From: Arthrobacter sp. AK04
GTDB taxonomy: Bacteria > Actinomycetota > Actinomycetes > Actinomycetales > Micrococcaceae
Direction of reading: 5' to 3'
NCBI RefSeq assembly: GCF_021129155.1
Contig: NZ_JAJOMC010000042.1
Span: 1-41,429 of the forward strand
Length of the DNA stretch: 41,429 nucleotides
Shown here: in pieces, positions 26,042 through 37,092 of the stretch
Layout of the letters: every line of letters begins with the position of its first letter
How positions within the stretch are numbered: position 1 is the stretch's first letter
The notes under the pieces: model-generated
Seen by the model: the letters and a program-made list of their open reading frames with translations, nothing else
What the model was told of the DNA's origin: nothing
Databases searched by the model: none
Made by a program: the position numbers and the translations under genes

Positions 26042-27193
26042 CTACTTGGCGCGTTTATAGAACGGCAGGTCGACGACTTCGAACGGCTCTGCCTTGCCTC
26101 GCAAATCAACGTCCAGTGCTGTGCCAACGTCGGTAAACGCGGCGTCGACGTAGGCCATCGCTATAGGGTAGCCAAGGGTGGGTGAAGGCTGACCCGAGGT
26201 CACTTCGCCAACTGTCGTGCCGTCCTTGAGCACGGGGTAATGTGCCCGGCCGGCACGGCGGCCCAGTCCCTTGAGTCCCACGAGACGGCGGCCGGCAGTG
26301 ACGCCTGCGCCGGCTTCCTTCCTGGCGGCGAGGGCAGCCTTTCCCACGAAGTCGCCTTCCTTGGACAGCGCGACGACGGGGCCCAGGCCGGCGGCGAAGG
26401 GGTCAACCTGCAGCGAAAGTTCGTTCCCGTACAGCGGCATGCCCGCCTCAAGTCGGAGGGAGTCGCGCGAAGCCAGCCCGGCAAGCGTCAGCTCCCCGTC
26501 CTCCGCGATCGCGACGAGTGCCTGCCAAAGGCCGGGGGCGTCGTCGTTCGCCACAAAGACCTCGAAGCCGTCCTCACCGGTGTAGCCGGTGCGGGCGAGC
26601 AGGAGGTCCTGCCCGGCACCGCCCACCAGGAACGGGACCTCCACGGCGGCGTAGTATTTCAGCTCCGTAACCAGGCTGTGCTGGGCCGCGGGAACAAGGC
26701 GCAGCAGCAGCTCCTGCGCCTTGGGACCCTGGACGGCGACCAGCGAGGTGGCCGCGGAGGCGTCGTCCACCTGGACGTCGTACCCGCCTGCACGCTCCGC
26801 CAGGGCCGCGCCCACCACGCCGGCGTTGCCTGCGTTGGGAACTACCAGGAAACGGTCCGTACTGTCACCTGCCGTTGCCGGACGGCGGTAGGTGATGAGG
26901 TCGTCGATGATACCGCCGTCCTCATTGCAGATCAGTGAGTACTTCGCCTTGCCCACCGCCATGGCCGAGATCTTTCCCACCAGCGCGTAATCCAGGAACG
27001 CGGCGGCATCCGGCCCGGTGACCCAGACCTCGCCCATGTGGGAAAGGTCAAAGAGGCCGGCGGAGTTCCGCACTGCGTGGTGCTCGGCCAGCTCCGAGCT
27101 GTACTTCAGCGGCATCTGCCAGCCGCCGAAATCGGTGAAGGAGGCCCCCAGCTTCTTGTGCTCGTCGTAGAGGGCGGTGCGCTTCTCAGTCAT
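26042..27193 (-). CDS. gcvT: glycine cleavage system T protein (aminomethyltransferase)
   Basis: 383-aa tetrahydrofolate-dependent aminomethyltransferase. It moves the aminomethyl group from the lipoyl H protein to tetrahydrofolate, releasing ammonia. It has the N-terminal ALYDEHKKLGASFTDFGGWQMPL and VRNSAGLFDLSHMGEV blocks, GYTGEDGFEVFV in the middle, and a C-terminal barrel with PVLKDGTTVGEVTSGQPSPTLG. Starts 11 bases after gcvP, so the two are co-transcribed. The expected lipoyl carrier gcvH does not follow; a repeat-bearing gap does. Confidence 0.97.
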   Translation of the reverse strand: MTEKRTALYDEHKKLGASFTDFGGWQMPLKYSSELAEHHAVRNSAGLFDLSHMGEVWVTGPDAAAFLDYALVGKISAMAVGKAKYSLICNEDGGIIDDLITYRRPATAGDSTDRFLVVPNAGNAGVVGAALAERAGGYDVQVDDASAATSLVAVQGPKAQELLLRLVPAAQHSLVTELKYYAAVEVPFLVGGAGQDLLLARTGYTGEDGFEVFVANDDAPGLWQALVAIAEDGELTLAGLASRDSLRLEAGMPLYGNELSLQVDPFAAGLGPVVALSKEGDFVGKAALAARKEAGAGVTAGRRLVGLKGLGRRAGRAHYPVLKDGTTVGEVTSGQPSPTLGYPIAMAYVDAAFTDVGTALDVDLRGKAEPFEVVDLPFYKRAK

Positions 27194-27204
27194 GGCAGGC
27201 GTCC

Positions 27205-30105
<2,901 letters not shown>

Positions 30106-30154
30106 GAGGAACTCCATAAATAAGGCGGCGCAGGGTACGCCACATCGATTCGTG

Positions 30155-30390
30155 TCCCTCCCCGCTCTGTATTGGACCTGAGAGTTTCCGCGTGGCCTGC
30201 CTGGGCTGGCCCCGCTTGCACCGTCGGTGAGCACAGCTGCCTGGATTTCCGGGAACGGATCTCCGAGCCGACAGCCTGCTGCTTTCCAGAGTTGCCTCGC
30301 CGCGGCGGTACATGGGCCTGTGAGATTCCTGGGGAGGTATTGCTCCTACGGCGCCTGCTTGTACCTTCTGGCAGAACTCTCCCGCCGCAG
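30155..30390 (-). ncRNA. tandem glycine riboswitch controlling gcvP
   Basis: Reading the minus strand, aptamer 1 (about 30390-30281) has GGCGGGAGAG, then GGCGCCGTAGGAGCAA, GGAATCTCACAGG and CTCTGGAAAG. Aptamer 2 (about 30268-30155) has CTCGGAGATCCG, then CTCACCGACGGTGCAAG, AAACTCTCAGG and ACAGAGCGGGG. These are the conserved P1/P3 elements of the gcvT-motif glycine aptamers. The pair ends about 50 bases before the gcvP GTG. Glycine binding normally turns such operons on. No strong intrinsic terminator sits between aptamer 2 and the gene, only a short GGCG/CGCC stem, so control may be translational. Confidence 0.9.
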
Positions 30391-30485
30391 ATCAAAGGCT
30401 ATTGATTTGTAGTTTTTGTGGTTGCCGGTGACGGCCCACACATGGGCTAATTCTCCTACGCTGCGGGCCCGCGGGCAAATGCCGG

Positions 30486-31025
30486 CTAACCCCGCAGGCG
30501 CTCCACCGCCGCCAGGAGTTCTTCCACTTCCTCCTGCCGGTTCCCGGGGTTGCCGGACGGACCGCTCTCCCACATGGCATTGAAATAGAGTCCATCACCC
30601 ATGTACAGCACCGCCTTGGCCATTCCCGTGCCCACATCCTTCCCGATCAGGTCCAGCCACTGCTGCTGGATCGCGGCGAAACGGCGCCGTGCGCCCTCGT
30701 GCGCCACCTCCGCCAGGCGGGTGGCAGCAACAAAGGAGCGGTCCATCGGGGTGTCGGTCCAGAGCGAGGACCGGATGAAGTACGCGGCCGCGCCTTCCTG
30801 CGCGGCGGCCATCGCAGCGAGGTCCTCCCCCGCCAGCCGGTCCAGCCGCTCCAGGGTGGCCGTGATCAGCGCTTCCTTGTTGGGGAAGTGGTACAGCAGG
30901 CCTCCTTTGGAGACCCCGGCACGCTTGGCCACCGCATCCAAAGTGGCGGCCCTCTCCCCCACATCGATGAGGAGCTCTTCAAAGGCATCGAGGACGGCAT
31001 CTCGCGCTACGGGTTTTCTGGCCAT
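30486..31025 (-). CDS. TetR-family transcriptional regulator
   Basis: 179-aa repressor. The N-terminal helix-turn-helix is TLDAVAKRAGVSKGGLLYHFPNKEALI (about 30-57), followed by an all-helical ligand-binding domain. ATG at 31025 (MARKPVARD) is preferred; two further ATGs lie 3 and 4 codons upstream. It is divergent from the MFS efflux gene, and the 30-bp palindrome between them is its likely operator. Such pairs usually respond to the exported drug, which I cannot identify. Confidence 0.94.
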   Translation of the reverse strand: MARKPVARDAVLDAFEELLIDVGERAATLDAVAKRAGVSKGGLLYHFPNKEALITATLERLDRLAGEDLAAMAAAQEGAAAYFIRSSLWTDTPMDRSFVAATRLAEVAHEGARRRFAAIQQQWLDLIGKDVGTGMAKAVLYMGDGLYFNAMWESGPSGNPGNRQEEVEELLAAVERLRG

Positions 31026-31058
31026 GGTTCCCATCATGCACGGTGGGGATTTGATTTC

Positions 31059-31088
31059 TTAACTGTACCGTCCAGACGGTATAGTTAA
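31059..31088. promoter_or_regulatory. TetR operator, 30-bp palindrome
   Basis: TTAACT-g-TACCGTC-CA-GACGGTA-t-AGTTAA, perfect in all arms except one g/t pair. It sits between the divergent TetR and MFS genes. TATAGT (31080-31085) within it is a good -10 for the MFS gene, and TACAGT on the other strand could serve the regulator, so binding would repress both. Confidence 0.85.
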
Positions 31089-31092
31089 GCTC

Positions 31093-32676
31093 ATGACCCC
31101 ATCTTCCGCTTCCCAGTCGAGGACCGCCAGCCCCGCTTCACCCGCCCTGCCCGCTGGCAACCCATCCCGTGGCACCCGGAGGGACTGGCTGGCCCTGGCA
31201 TTGCTGATGTTCCCCGTCCTGCTCGTGGCCGTGGACAACACAGCACTGACCTTTGCGCTGCCGGCCATCGCGGGCGCCTTGAACACCTCGGGGGTTGAGC
31301 TCCTTTGGGTCGTGGATGCGTACCCGCTGGTACTGGCCGGCCTGCTGGTTGCCATGGGCAGCCTGGGTGACAGGATCGGGCGCCGGCGGCTGCTGATCAT
31401 CGGCAGCATCGGCTTCGCGGCGGTATCAGCAGCCACCGCCTTTGCGCCCAGTGCCGGCTGGCTTATCGCCGGCAGGGCGGCGCTGGGATTCTTTGGCGCC
31501 ATGCTGATGCCCTCCACGCTGTCACTGATCCGGAACATCTTCCCGGACCCCAACCGGCGGCGGCTGGCAATTGCCATCTGGGCTGCGGGGTTCTCCGGCG
31601 GCGCCGTGCTCGGGCCGATCTTTGGCGGCTGGCTGGTGGAACAGTTCTGGTGGGGCGCAGTGCTTCTGGTGGCGGTACCCATCATGCTCCCCCTCCTGGT
31701 CCTCGGCCCCGCCTTCATTCCTGAATCCCGGGATCCATCACCGGGAAAGGTGGACGTGCCCAGCATCCTGCTCTCGCTGTTCACCATGGCCCCCGTGGTC
31801 TATGGGATCAAGGAGTTCGCCACCGAAGGGCCAGGCGCAGCGGGCCTTGGCACCATAGCGTTCGGCGTGTTGATGGGTACTGTTTTTGTCCACCGCCAGC
31901 AGCGCCTGCCCAGCCCGCTGCTGGATCTTTCCCTGTTCCGCAACAGGGTTTTCAGCATGGCCATCACTGCCAACATCCTGGCCCTGTTCTCCTTCAACGG
32001 GTTCATCCTCTTCCTGGCCCAGCACCTCCAGCTCATCGAGGGGATGTCGCCTTCGGCCGCCGGGATGGCAATGATCCCGGCCCTGGTGGCCACCATCGTC
32101 GCGGGCCTTGCCGCAGTGCCGGCCGTCAGGAAGATCCGCCCGGGCTTCGTGGTGGCGGCCGGGCTTGCGATGAGTGCCGCCGGCTACAGCCTGGTGACTT
32201 TTGGCAGCCATGCGGGCGGACCTTCGCTGCTGCTGGCCGCACTGCTGGTCCTCGCGCTGGGCGTGGGGACTGCCGAGACAATCTCCAATGACCTCATCCT
32301 GGGAAGCGCTCCGGCGGAAAAATCAGGCGCGGCAGCAGCAATCTCCGAGACGGGCTACGAGGTCGGTGCCCTGCTGGGAACCGCCATCCTGGGTTCCATC
32401 CTTACCGCCTCCTACCAGCACAACCTGCGGCTCCCGGCGGGCATCACCGAAGCCGCCCCCGCCTTAGGCACTGTGCATGCCGGCGAGACCCTTGCCGGCG
32501 CCATGGAGCTCGCGGCCCGGCTGCCGCAGCCCCTGGCAGACGCCGTACGCCAGGCCGCGGCGGCGGCGTTCGATTCAGGAGTGCACATCACGGCGGCAAT
32601 TGGGCTGGTACTGATGGCGGCGGCGGCCGTCCTCGCCGCCGTCGTGCTTCGCAGCGTGCCCAAGGCGGACGGCTGA
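31093..32676 (+). CDS. MFS drug efflux transporter, DHA2 (14-TM) type
   Basis: 527-aa drug:proton antiporter of the EmrB/QacA/Pur8-like DHA2 group. It has about 14 hydrophobic helices, the first from about residue 33. Motif C-like VAVDNTALTFALPAI is in helix 1, motif A GSLGDRIGRRR is in the first loop, and ELLWVVDAYPLVLAGLLVAMG is typical of DHA2. The ATG at 31093 follows a TATAGT -10 by only seven bases, so the mRNA is probably leaderless. The neighbouring TetR gene is the probable repressor. The substrate is unknown. Confidence 0.93.
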   Translation: MTPSSASQSRTASPASPALPAGNPSRGTRRDWLALALLMFPVLLVAVDNTALTFALPAIAGALNTSGVELLWVVDAYPLVLAGLLVAMGSLGDRIGRRRLLIIGSIGFAAVSAATAFAPSAGWLIAGRAALGFFGAMLMPSTLSLIRNIFPDPNRRRLAIAIWAAGFSGGAVLGPIFGGWLVEQFWWGAVLLVAVPIMLPLLVLGPAFIPESRDPSPGKVDVPSILLSLFTMAPVVYGIKEFATEGPGAAGLGTIAFGVLMGTVFVHRQQRLPSPLLDLSLFRNRVFSMAITANILALFSFNGFILFLAQHLQLIEGMSPSAAGMAMIPALVATIVAGLAAVPAVRKIRPGFVVAAGLAMSAAGYSLVTFGSHAGGPSLLLAALLVLALGVGTAETISNDLILGSAPAEKSGAAAAISETGYEVGALLGTAILGSILTASYQHNLRLPAGITEAAPALGTVHAGETLAGAMELAARLPQPLADAVRQAAAAAFDSGVHITAAIGLVLMAAAAVLAAVVLRSVPKADG

Positions 32677-32711
32677 AAGCTGCCCTGCGCACCGGGCCCG
32701 GGGACAGCAAA

Positions 32712-32751
32712 GGCGCCCGCAGCCGGAGGATAACCTCCAGCAGCGGGCGCC
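32712..32751. terminator. bidirectional terminator between MFS and dps
   Basis: A nested hairpin: outer stem GGCGCCCGC/GCGGGCGCC and inner stem GGAGG-ATAA-CCTCC. It lies 36 bases past the MFS stop and 29 bases past the dps stop. The flanking T tracts are short, but stem strength on both strands supports termination of converging transcripts. Confidence 0.75.
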
Positions 32752-32779
32752 CTGCACTTCGCAACCCTGCGGGCGCTGC

Positions 32780-33259
32780 CTACTTTGCGTCCGGCGCCGT
32801 AACGCTGGCGGTGGGCTTCATGTTTTCCGCGTTCACCATCCAGGCGTACTGCTCGAGCTTGGCGATGAACTCGTGCAGCAGGTCCGCGGTGGTGGGATCC
32901 TCTTCATCCACTTCATCGTGAACCTTGCGCATGGTGCCCACGGCAGCCTCAAGGGCAGCAACGATGCGCTCGATCGCGTCCTTGGTGCTGATCAGGCCTT
33001 CAGGGAACTGGGCCAGGGACGTGGACTCGGCCACGGTGGAGCTGCGGCCGTCCGGCAAAGCGTGCAGTGCCCGCATCCGCTCGGCGGTGTCATCAGCGAA
33101 CTGGCGGGCAGCGTCCACAATCTCATCCAGCTGCAGGTGCAGGTCGCGGAAGTTGGTTCCCACGATGTTCCAGTGCGCCTGCTTGCCCTGGATGTGCAGT
33201 TCGATCAGGTCGGCGAGCACGGCCTGCAGGTTATTGGTCAGTGTCGGTGAAGCTTTCAT
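32780..33259 (-). CDS. dps: Dps-family DNA-binding ferritin
   Basis: 159-aa Dps protein that forms a 12-mer, oxidises and stores iron with hydrogen peroxide, and protects DNA. All five ferroxidase residues have the spacing of Escherichia coli Dps: His29, His41, Asp45, Asp56, Glu60, with the AHWNIVGTNFRDLHLQLDE signature. The C-terminal tail (MKPTASVTAPDAK) is short and only weakly basic, so DNA binding may depend on the N-terminus. GAGGAGG precedes the ATG. It is divergent from the APC permease, with a gap of about 220 bases. Confidence 0.96.
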   Translation of the reverse strand: MKASPTLTNNLQAVLADLIELHIQGKQAHWNIVGTNFRDLHLQLDEIVDAARQFADDTAERMRALHALPDGRSSTVAESTSLAQFPEGLISTKDAIERIVAALEAAVGTMRKVHDEVDEEDPTTADLLHEFIAKLEQYAWMVNAENMKPTASVTAPDAK

Positions 33260-33374
33260 GCGTCCTCCTCAATTGGTCCAGTAATCCCGACGCTATCAGC
33301 ACCACCGCGCACTGTGGCGGGTCCGCAGGGAATTTCTCAGTGAGCTTACTAATTTCGCAAACGGAGACATAAAC

Positions 33375-33389
33375 GAACGTCATTCATAT
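33375..33389. promoter_or_regulatory. operator-like repeat A upstream of permease
   Basis: GAACGTCATTCATAT. Identical to repeat B except for one base, in the same orientation, and 54 bases (about five helical turns) apart. Both resemble TetR-family operators with a CATTCAT half-site. It lies in the region shared with the divergent dps gene. Confidence 0.55.
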
Positions 33390-33428
33390 TTCCCCTTGCG
33401 CCCTGCGTCACACACCCCCATACTAAAT

Positions 33429-33443
33429 GAACGCCATTCATAT
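33429..33443. promoter_or_regulatory. operator-like repeat B upstream of permease
   Basis: GAACGCCATTCATAT; with the two bases before it forms ATGAA-CGCCA-TTCAT, a perfect five-base inverted repeat. A TATAGT hexamer (33441-33446) overlaps its end and may be the permease -10, which would place the site over the promoter. The regulator is not in the window. Confidence 0.6.
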
Positions 33444-33481
33444 AGTGACCGTTGTCTCAACACCTTCCAGAAAGTGGTGCC

Positions 33482-35038
33482 ATGACCGAGACCATCCGCA
33501 CCAGATCCACCCCTGCCGGTTCCGGGCCGCACTCCCCGGGGACTTCCGGCATCAGCCCCAAAGGACTGAAGGGCGGGCAGCTGGGACTGCTCGCCGTCGT
33601 GGTCCTGGGCATTTCCACCATCGCACCCGCTTACACCCTCACCAGCGCACTGGGCCCCACCATCAATGAAGTCGGACTCCAGCTGCCTGTCATCTTCCTC
33701 ATCGGGTTCATCCCCATGATCTTGGTGTCGCTCGCCTACCGGGAACTCAACGCCGATTCCCCGGACAGCGGCACCACCTTCACGTGGGTTACCAAGGCCT
33801 TTGGGCCGTGGGTGGGCTGGATGGGCGGCTGGGGCCTGCTCGCCGCCAACATCATTGTCCTGTCCAACCTCGCGGGCGTGGCCGTCGATTTCTTCTACCT
33901 CTTCCTGTCCCAGCTCACAGGCTCCGCCGAAATGGCGGACCTTGCCGACAACAAGGCAATCAACGTCCTGACCTGCTTCGTATTCGTGGCCCTGGCGGTC
34001 TGGGTCAGCTACCGCGGCCTGCACACCACCAAGCTGGTGCAGTACGGTCTGGTGGGCTTCCAGCTGCTGGTCCTTGGCCTGTTTGTGGCCATGGCGTTCG
34101 CCAACTGGTCTGCGTCCGAGACGGCCATCCCCTTCAGCTGGGACTGGTTCGACATCACCAAAGTCGAAACCTTCAGCCAGATAGCCGCCGGGATCTCGCT
34201 GTCCATCTTCGTGTACTGGGGATGGGACGTCTGCCTTACCCTTAACGAGGAAACGGCCAACGGCAGGAAAACAGCCGGCGTGGCCGGTACCCTGACCGCC
34301 ATCATCGTCCTGGCCATCTACCTCCTGGTCAGCATCGCCACCATGATGTTCGCCGGGATGGGCGACACCGGGAACGGGCTGAACAACGAGGACAACCACG
34401 AGAACATCTTCACAGCCCTTGCCTCGCCCATCATGGGACCGTTCGCCATCCTGATGTCCCTTGCAGTGCTGTCGAGCTCAGCTGCATCCCTGCAGTCCAC
34501 GTTCATGTCCCCTGCGCGCAGCCTGCTGGCCATGGGCCACTACGGCGCCCTGCCGGAGCGGTTCGGCAAGGTCAGCAGGAAGTTCGCGACGCCGGGCTTC
34601 GCCACCGTCATTGCGGGCCTCGTTTCCGCCGGGTTCTACGCCGTGATGCACGTGGTCAGCGAAAACGTCCTGAACGACACCATCGTGTCGCTGGGCCTGA
34701 TGATCTGCTTCTACTACGGGCTCACCGCCCTGGCCTGCGCCTGGTACTTCCGGCACAGCGTCTTCAGCAGCGCCCGCAACTTCGTCCTGCGGCTGCTGTG
34801 CCCGGTGCTTGGCGGGGTGGGCCTGTTCGTGGTGTTCTTCCAGACCGCAGTGGACAGCCTGGCGCCCGAGTTCGGCAGCGGTTCCGAGGTCTTCGGCGTT
34901 GGCCTGGTCTTCGTGCTGGGTGTCGGGATTTTGGCCTCGGGCGCCGTCTTCATGCTCATCATGGCCCGTGCGCGTCCCGGCTTCTTCCGCGGCGAAACCC
35001 TCAAGCGGGATACCCCCGCGCTGGTGGTGCCGGAGTAG
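33482..35038 (+). CDS. APC-family amino-acid permease
   Basis: 518-aa secondary transporter with about 12 hydrophobic helices. The APC hallmark is in helix 1, GLKGGQLGLLAVVVLGISTIAPAYTLTSALG, and GTTFTWVTKAFGPWVGWMGGWG is in the helix 2-3 region. It resembles uncharacterised actinobacterial amino acid/polyamine permeases; the substrate is not evident. The start is ATG at 33482 (MTETIRTRST); a weaker upstream in-frame start exists at 33452. Monocistronic, with strong terminator at 35073-35111. Two operator-like repeats lie upstream, so it is probably controlled by a TetR-like regulator encoded elsewhere. Confidence 0.92.
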   Translation: MTETIRTRSTPAGSGPHSPGTSGISPKGLKGGQLGLLAVVVLGISTIAPAYTLTSALGPTINEVGLQLPVIFLIGFIPMILVSLAYRELNADSPDSGTTFTWVTKAFGPWVGWMGGWGLLAANIIVLSNLAGVAVDFFYLFLSQLTGSAEMADLADNKAINVLTCFVFVALAVWVSYRGLHTTKLVQYGLVGFQLLVLGLFVAMAFANWSASETAIPFSWDWFDITKVETFSQIAAGISLSIFVYWGWDVCLTLNEETANGRKTAGVAGTLTAIIVLAIYLLVSIATMMFAGMGDTGNGLNNEDNHENIFTALASPIMGPFAILMSLAVLSSSAASLQSTFMSPARSLLAMGHYGALPERFGKVSRKFATPGFATVIAGLVSAGFYAVMHVVSENVLNDTIVSLGLMICFYYGLTALACAWYFRHSVFSSARNFVLRLLCPVLGGVGLFVVFFQTAVDSLAPEFGSGSEVFGVGLVFVLGVGILASGAVFMLIMARARPGFFRGETLKRDTPALVVPE

Positions 35039-35072
35039 CCGCCGTGAGCTAGTCCAGCCGCCCTGCCTCAGG

Positions 35073-35111
35073 AAAGGTGCCGTCCCCCGCACATGGGGGA
35101 ACGGCACCTTT
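35073..35111. terminator. bidirectional terminator after permease
   Basis: AAAGGTGCCGT/ACGGCACCTTT outer stem and CCCCC/GGGGG inner stem with a six-base loop and one bulged A. A and T runs flank the stem, so it can work for the permease (plus) and the AMIN-like gene (minus, stop at 35129). Confidence 0.88.
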
Positions 35112-35128
35112 GCGTCTACGGCCGACTG

Positions 35129-35677
35129 TCACCAGTAGTGTGCCACGTCCACCACCAGGCGGGACCCGGAGCCCGGTCCATCCAAGGTGAAGACCCGGAA
35201 GGGAAGGCGGGCCCGGACGCCCAGGCCAATGCTGGTGTAGCCCTCGTAGCTTCCGGCCCAGACCACCTGGCGGAACGTCTGGTAGCCGGCGGCGTTGGAC
35301 AGCTCGTTCGGGTCAGCCGGGGTATAGGTGGAGTTGCCGTTGCCGTCGTAGGCGGGAGCGTTGACTGTCACCTGCAGGCGCCCGTTTCCCCGGACGGGGA
35401 TGGTGAAGCCGGATCCATCCTGGACGATCTGGGGAACGTACCGCACGGTGTAGCCGGCGGGTGTGCCGTTGAGGTCCACCACCATCCTGTCGAAGCAATA
35501 GTGCTGCCCCGTGCGGACGTTGGTGACGTTGGCGGTGCCCATGTCCGGGTCGGCTTTCACCAGGGACCCCCACACAAGCCCGCAATAGGAAGTGGTTGCC
35601 GAGGCGGGCCCCGGTGCCACGATTCCCAGCCCGGCAGCCATGAGGATGGCGGCGAGCCAGGTGGAAAACTTTTTCAT
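35129..35677 (-). CDS. secreted AMIN-like domain protein
   Basis: 182-aa secreted protein. The Sec signal peptide MKKFSTWLAAILMAAGLGIV ends near PASA at about residue 28. The mature domain is all-beta with two cysteines (TSYCGLVWG and HYCFDRMVVDLNG), which may form a disulfide, and ends FRVFTLDGPGSGSRLVVDVAHYW. This matches the actinobacterial AMIN-like family, thought to bind cell-wall material, with no enzyme domain attached. The start is ATG at 35677; an upstream in-frame start at 35716 would put 13 residues before the signal peptide. Confidence 0.85.
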   Translation of the reverse strand: MKKFSTWLAAILMAAGLGIVAPGPASATTSYCGLVWGSLVKADPDMGTANVTNVRTGQHYCFDRMVVDLNGTPAGYTVRYVPQIVQDGSGFTIPVRGNGRLQVTVNAPAYDGNGNSTYTPADPNELSNAAGYQTFRQVVWAGSYEGYTSIGLGVRARLPFRVFTLDGPGSGSRLVVDVAHYW

Positions 35678-35922
35678 TGTGGAGCCACCCATACGTTGAG
35701 CGATTGGATAGCTCAAGGGTAGGAGCGTTTACGGCGCAGATCGAGGGCCGTGGCCGGTTCGCCGCGCAACCGTTAGGGTGCGGCGCCGCGCATCACGCGC
35801 ACATAAATCCGGAGCGGAAACCGGGCGTTCCTTGGCCCTTTTGCGCTGGTTCTGCCCCCGTTGTTGCCTTGGTCCGGCACCTCGCCGTTACCGGCATAAC
35901 GACGACGGCGGGAGGCGAAGAA
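35678..35922. other. intergenic stretch, no feature recognised
   Basis: About 245 bases between the AMIN-like gene and the DUF4193 terminator. No convincing open frame, RNA gene or repeat was found. It presumably holds the promoter of the AMIN-like gene. Confidence 0.5.
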
Positions 35923-35955
35923 GCGCCGGCCGCCCCGTTGGGGGGTGGCCGGCGC
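35923..35955 (-). terminator. terminator of the DUF4193 gene
   Basis: GCGCCGGCC/GGCCGGCGC outer stem and CCCC/GGGG inner stem with a four-base loop, 17 bases past the stop at 35973. On the minus strand it is followed by TTCTTCG. Confidence 0.75.
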
Positions 35956-35972
35956 AGGCAAGTTCGGTGGCG

Positions 35973-36275
35973 TCAGCCTTCGCAGTCCCGGCAGTACTTC
36001 ATGCCGTTCTTTTCGCGGGCAACCTGGGAGCGGTGGCGGACAAGGAAGCAGGATGAACAGGTGAACTCATCGGACTGTTCAGGAACAACAATGACCGTCA
36101 GTTCCTCGTTGGAAAGATCAGCGCCGGGCAGGTCGATGCCTTCGGCGGTGTCGTTCTCATCGACGTCGATGACTGCGGTCTGCGCGTTGCCGCCACGAGA
36201 CGCCTGGAGGGCCTCCAGCGAGTCGGCGGGAGATTCTTCTTCCTGCTTGCGTGGGGCATCGTAATCGGTAGCCAT
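35973..36275 (-). CDS. DUF4193 zinc-ribbon protein
   Basis: 100-aa protein of the actinobacterial DUF4193 family. It has an acidic N-terminal two-thirds (VIDVDENDTAEGIDLPGADL) and a C-terminal treble-clef or ribbon-like site FTCSSC...YCRDC, with two CxxC pairs likely to bind zinc. It is one of the most conserved small proteins in Micrococcales, and its function is unknown. The family sits near RNA polymerase-binding or sigma-factor-related genes in some genomes, but I see none here. The start is ATG at 36275 (MATDYDAPRK). Confidence 0.92.
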   Translation of the reverse strand: MATDYDAPRKQEEESPADSLEALQASRGGNAQTAVIDVDENDTAEGIDLPGADLSNEELTVIVVPEQSDEFTCSSCFLVRHRSQVAREKNGMKYCRDCEG

Positions 36276-36367
36276 AGCGTGTTCACTTTCGTTGCTGCGC
36301 AGCACCATTTCAGGCACCTCAGTGAAGCAGTTTAGGGCATGATCCCGCTACCGGTGCAATAGTGTGC

Positions 36368-36571
36368 TTAACCAGACATTCCGCTGCGCTGCGCCGCGGA
36401 TTCAGCATGGCTCTGCCGGGCGTACTCTCCCCCTACCGCCACCCCGCTCAGGGCGGGCAGCCATCCCCAGCGGGTCACGTCAGCCATGGCATCGGCTGCG
36501 TGCTGGCCTGATTCGTAGGTAAACGTGTCAATAAACCACGCGCGGAACCGGTCGAGGATGTTTGCGCTCAT
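36368..36571 (-). CDS. small unknown protein
   Basis: 67-aa predicted protein (MSANILDRFRAWFIDTFTYE onward) with no recognised family. It is amphipathic with a mildly hydrophobic centre (WGWLPALSGVAVGG). The codon pattern and an AGG upstream of the ATG are consistent with coding, but the evidence is thin. It is transcribed toward the DUF4193 gene, with a 92-base gap. Confidence 0.5.
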   Translation of the reverse strand: MSANILDRFRAWFIDTFTYESGQHAADAMADVTRWGWLPALSGVAVGGEYARQSHAESAAQRSGMSG

Positions 36572-36714
36572 GCCTGAAACCTATGCAGCGATTGTTGTGG
36601 GCGCGTTTCGTCGCGGTCTCCCCGGCGTAAACCCGTAGCGGTTTCCCTGCCGCGGTTCTACGCTGGAAGCGCTCCGGCTGGCCGCGGCCGGAGCCCGGAC
36701 CGGAAGGACACAGG

Positions 36715-37062
36715 ATGGCAGTACGGCTGAACCGGAAGGCACTCGCCAACGCCCGCAAGCTCATTGAGGCAGGAAAGGTGGAACGCGATGTCCGGGATGA
36801 CTGGAGTGAGCACGCGCCGTCCACGGAGCAGGAGAACACCTTTATCGACAAGCACGGGTTCGGGGACTTCGCGGACTGGCACCTTGGCCGGGATGACGAC
36901 AAGTCGGAAGGGACCAAAGGCAGCGTCAGCTTCCCGTACGGCGACTTCAGCAAAGTCCACCGCTGCGCTGTCATCTCGCTGGAAAGCCGGGCCGGGCAGT
37001 ACGGGCACGATGACATCAGGGAGGCGGCCAGGAAGCTGCTCGACCTGATGGACTCCGACTGA
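36715..37062 (+). CDS. conserved unknown protein, 115 aa
   Basis: Predicted cytoplasmic protein. A basic helical N-terminus (MAVRLNRKALANARKLIEAG) is followed by a charged segment (DKHGFGDFADWHLGRDDDKSEGTKG), then SFPYGDFSKVHRCAVISLESRAGQ and a C-terminal helix HDDIREAARKLLDLMDSD. Similar proteins occur in many Actinobacteria without a known role. No signal peptide. GGACACAGG precedes the ATG. It stands alone between a small minus-strand gene and a convergent MFS gene 30 bases away. Confidence 0.8.
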   Translation: MAVRLNRKALANARKLIEAGKVERDVRDDWSEHAPSTEQENTFIDKHGFGDFADWHLGRDDDKSEGTKGSVSFPYGDFSKVHRCAVISLESRAGQYGHDDIREAARKLLDLMDSD

Positions 37063-37092
37063 ACTACACGTCCGGCGCAGCCCGGGCTGCTG

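Noticed and set aside
25648..26127. Minus-strand open frame in the gcvT-sdaA gap as a decayed gcvH
   Set aside because: No lipoyl-lysine motif or H-protein similarity in any frame; it overlaps gcvT and is Arg/Pro/Ser-rich.
30434..30447. GCCCA/TGGGC stem as the TetR gene terminator
   Set aside because: Five-base stem and no T run on the minus strand.
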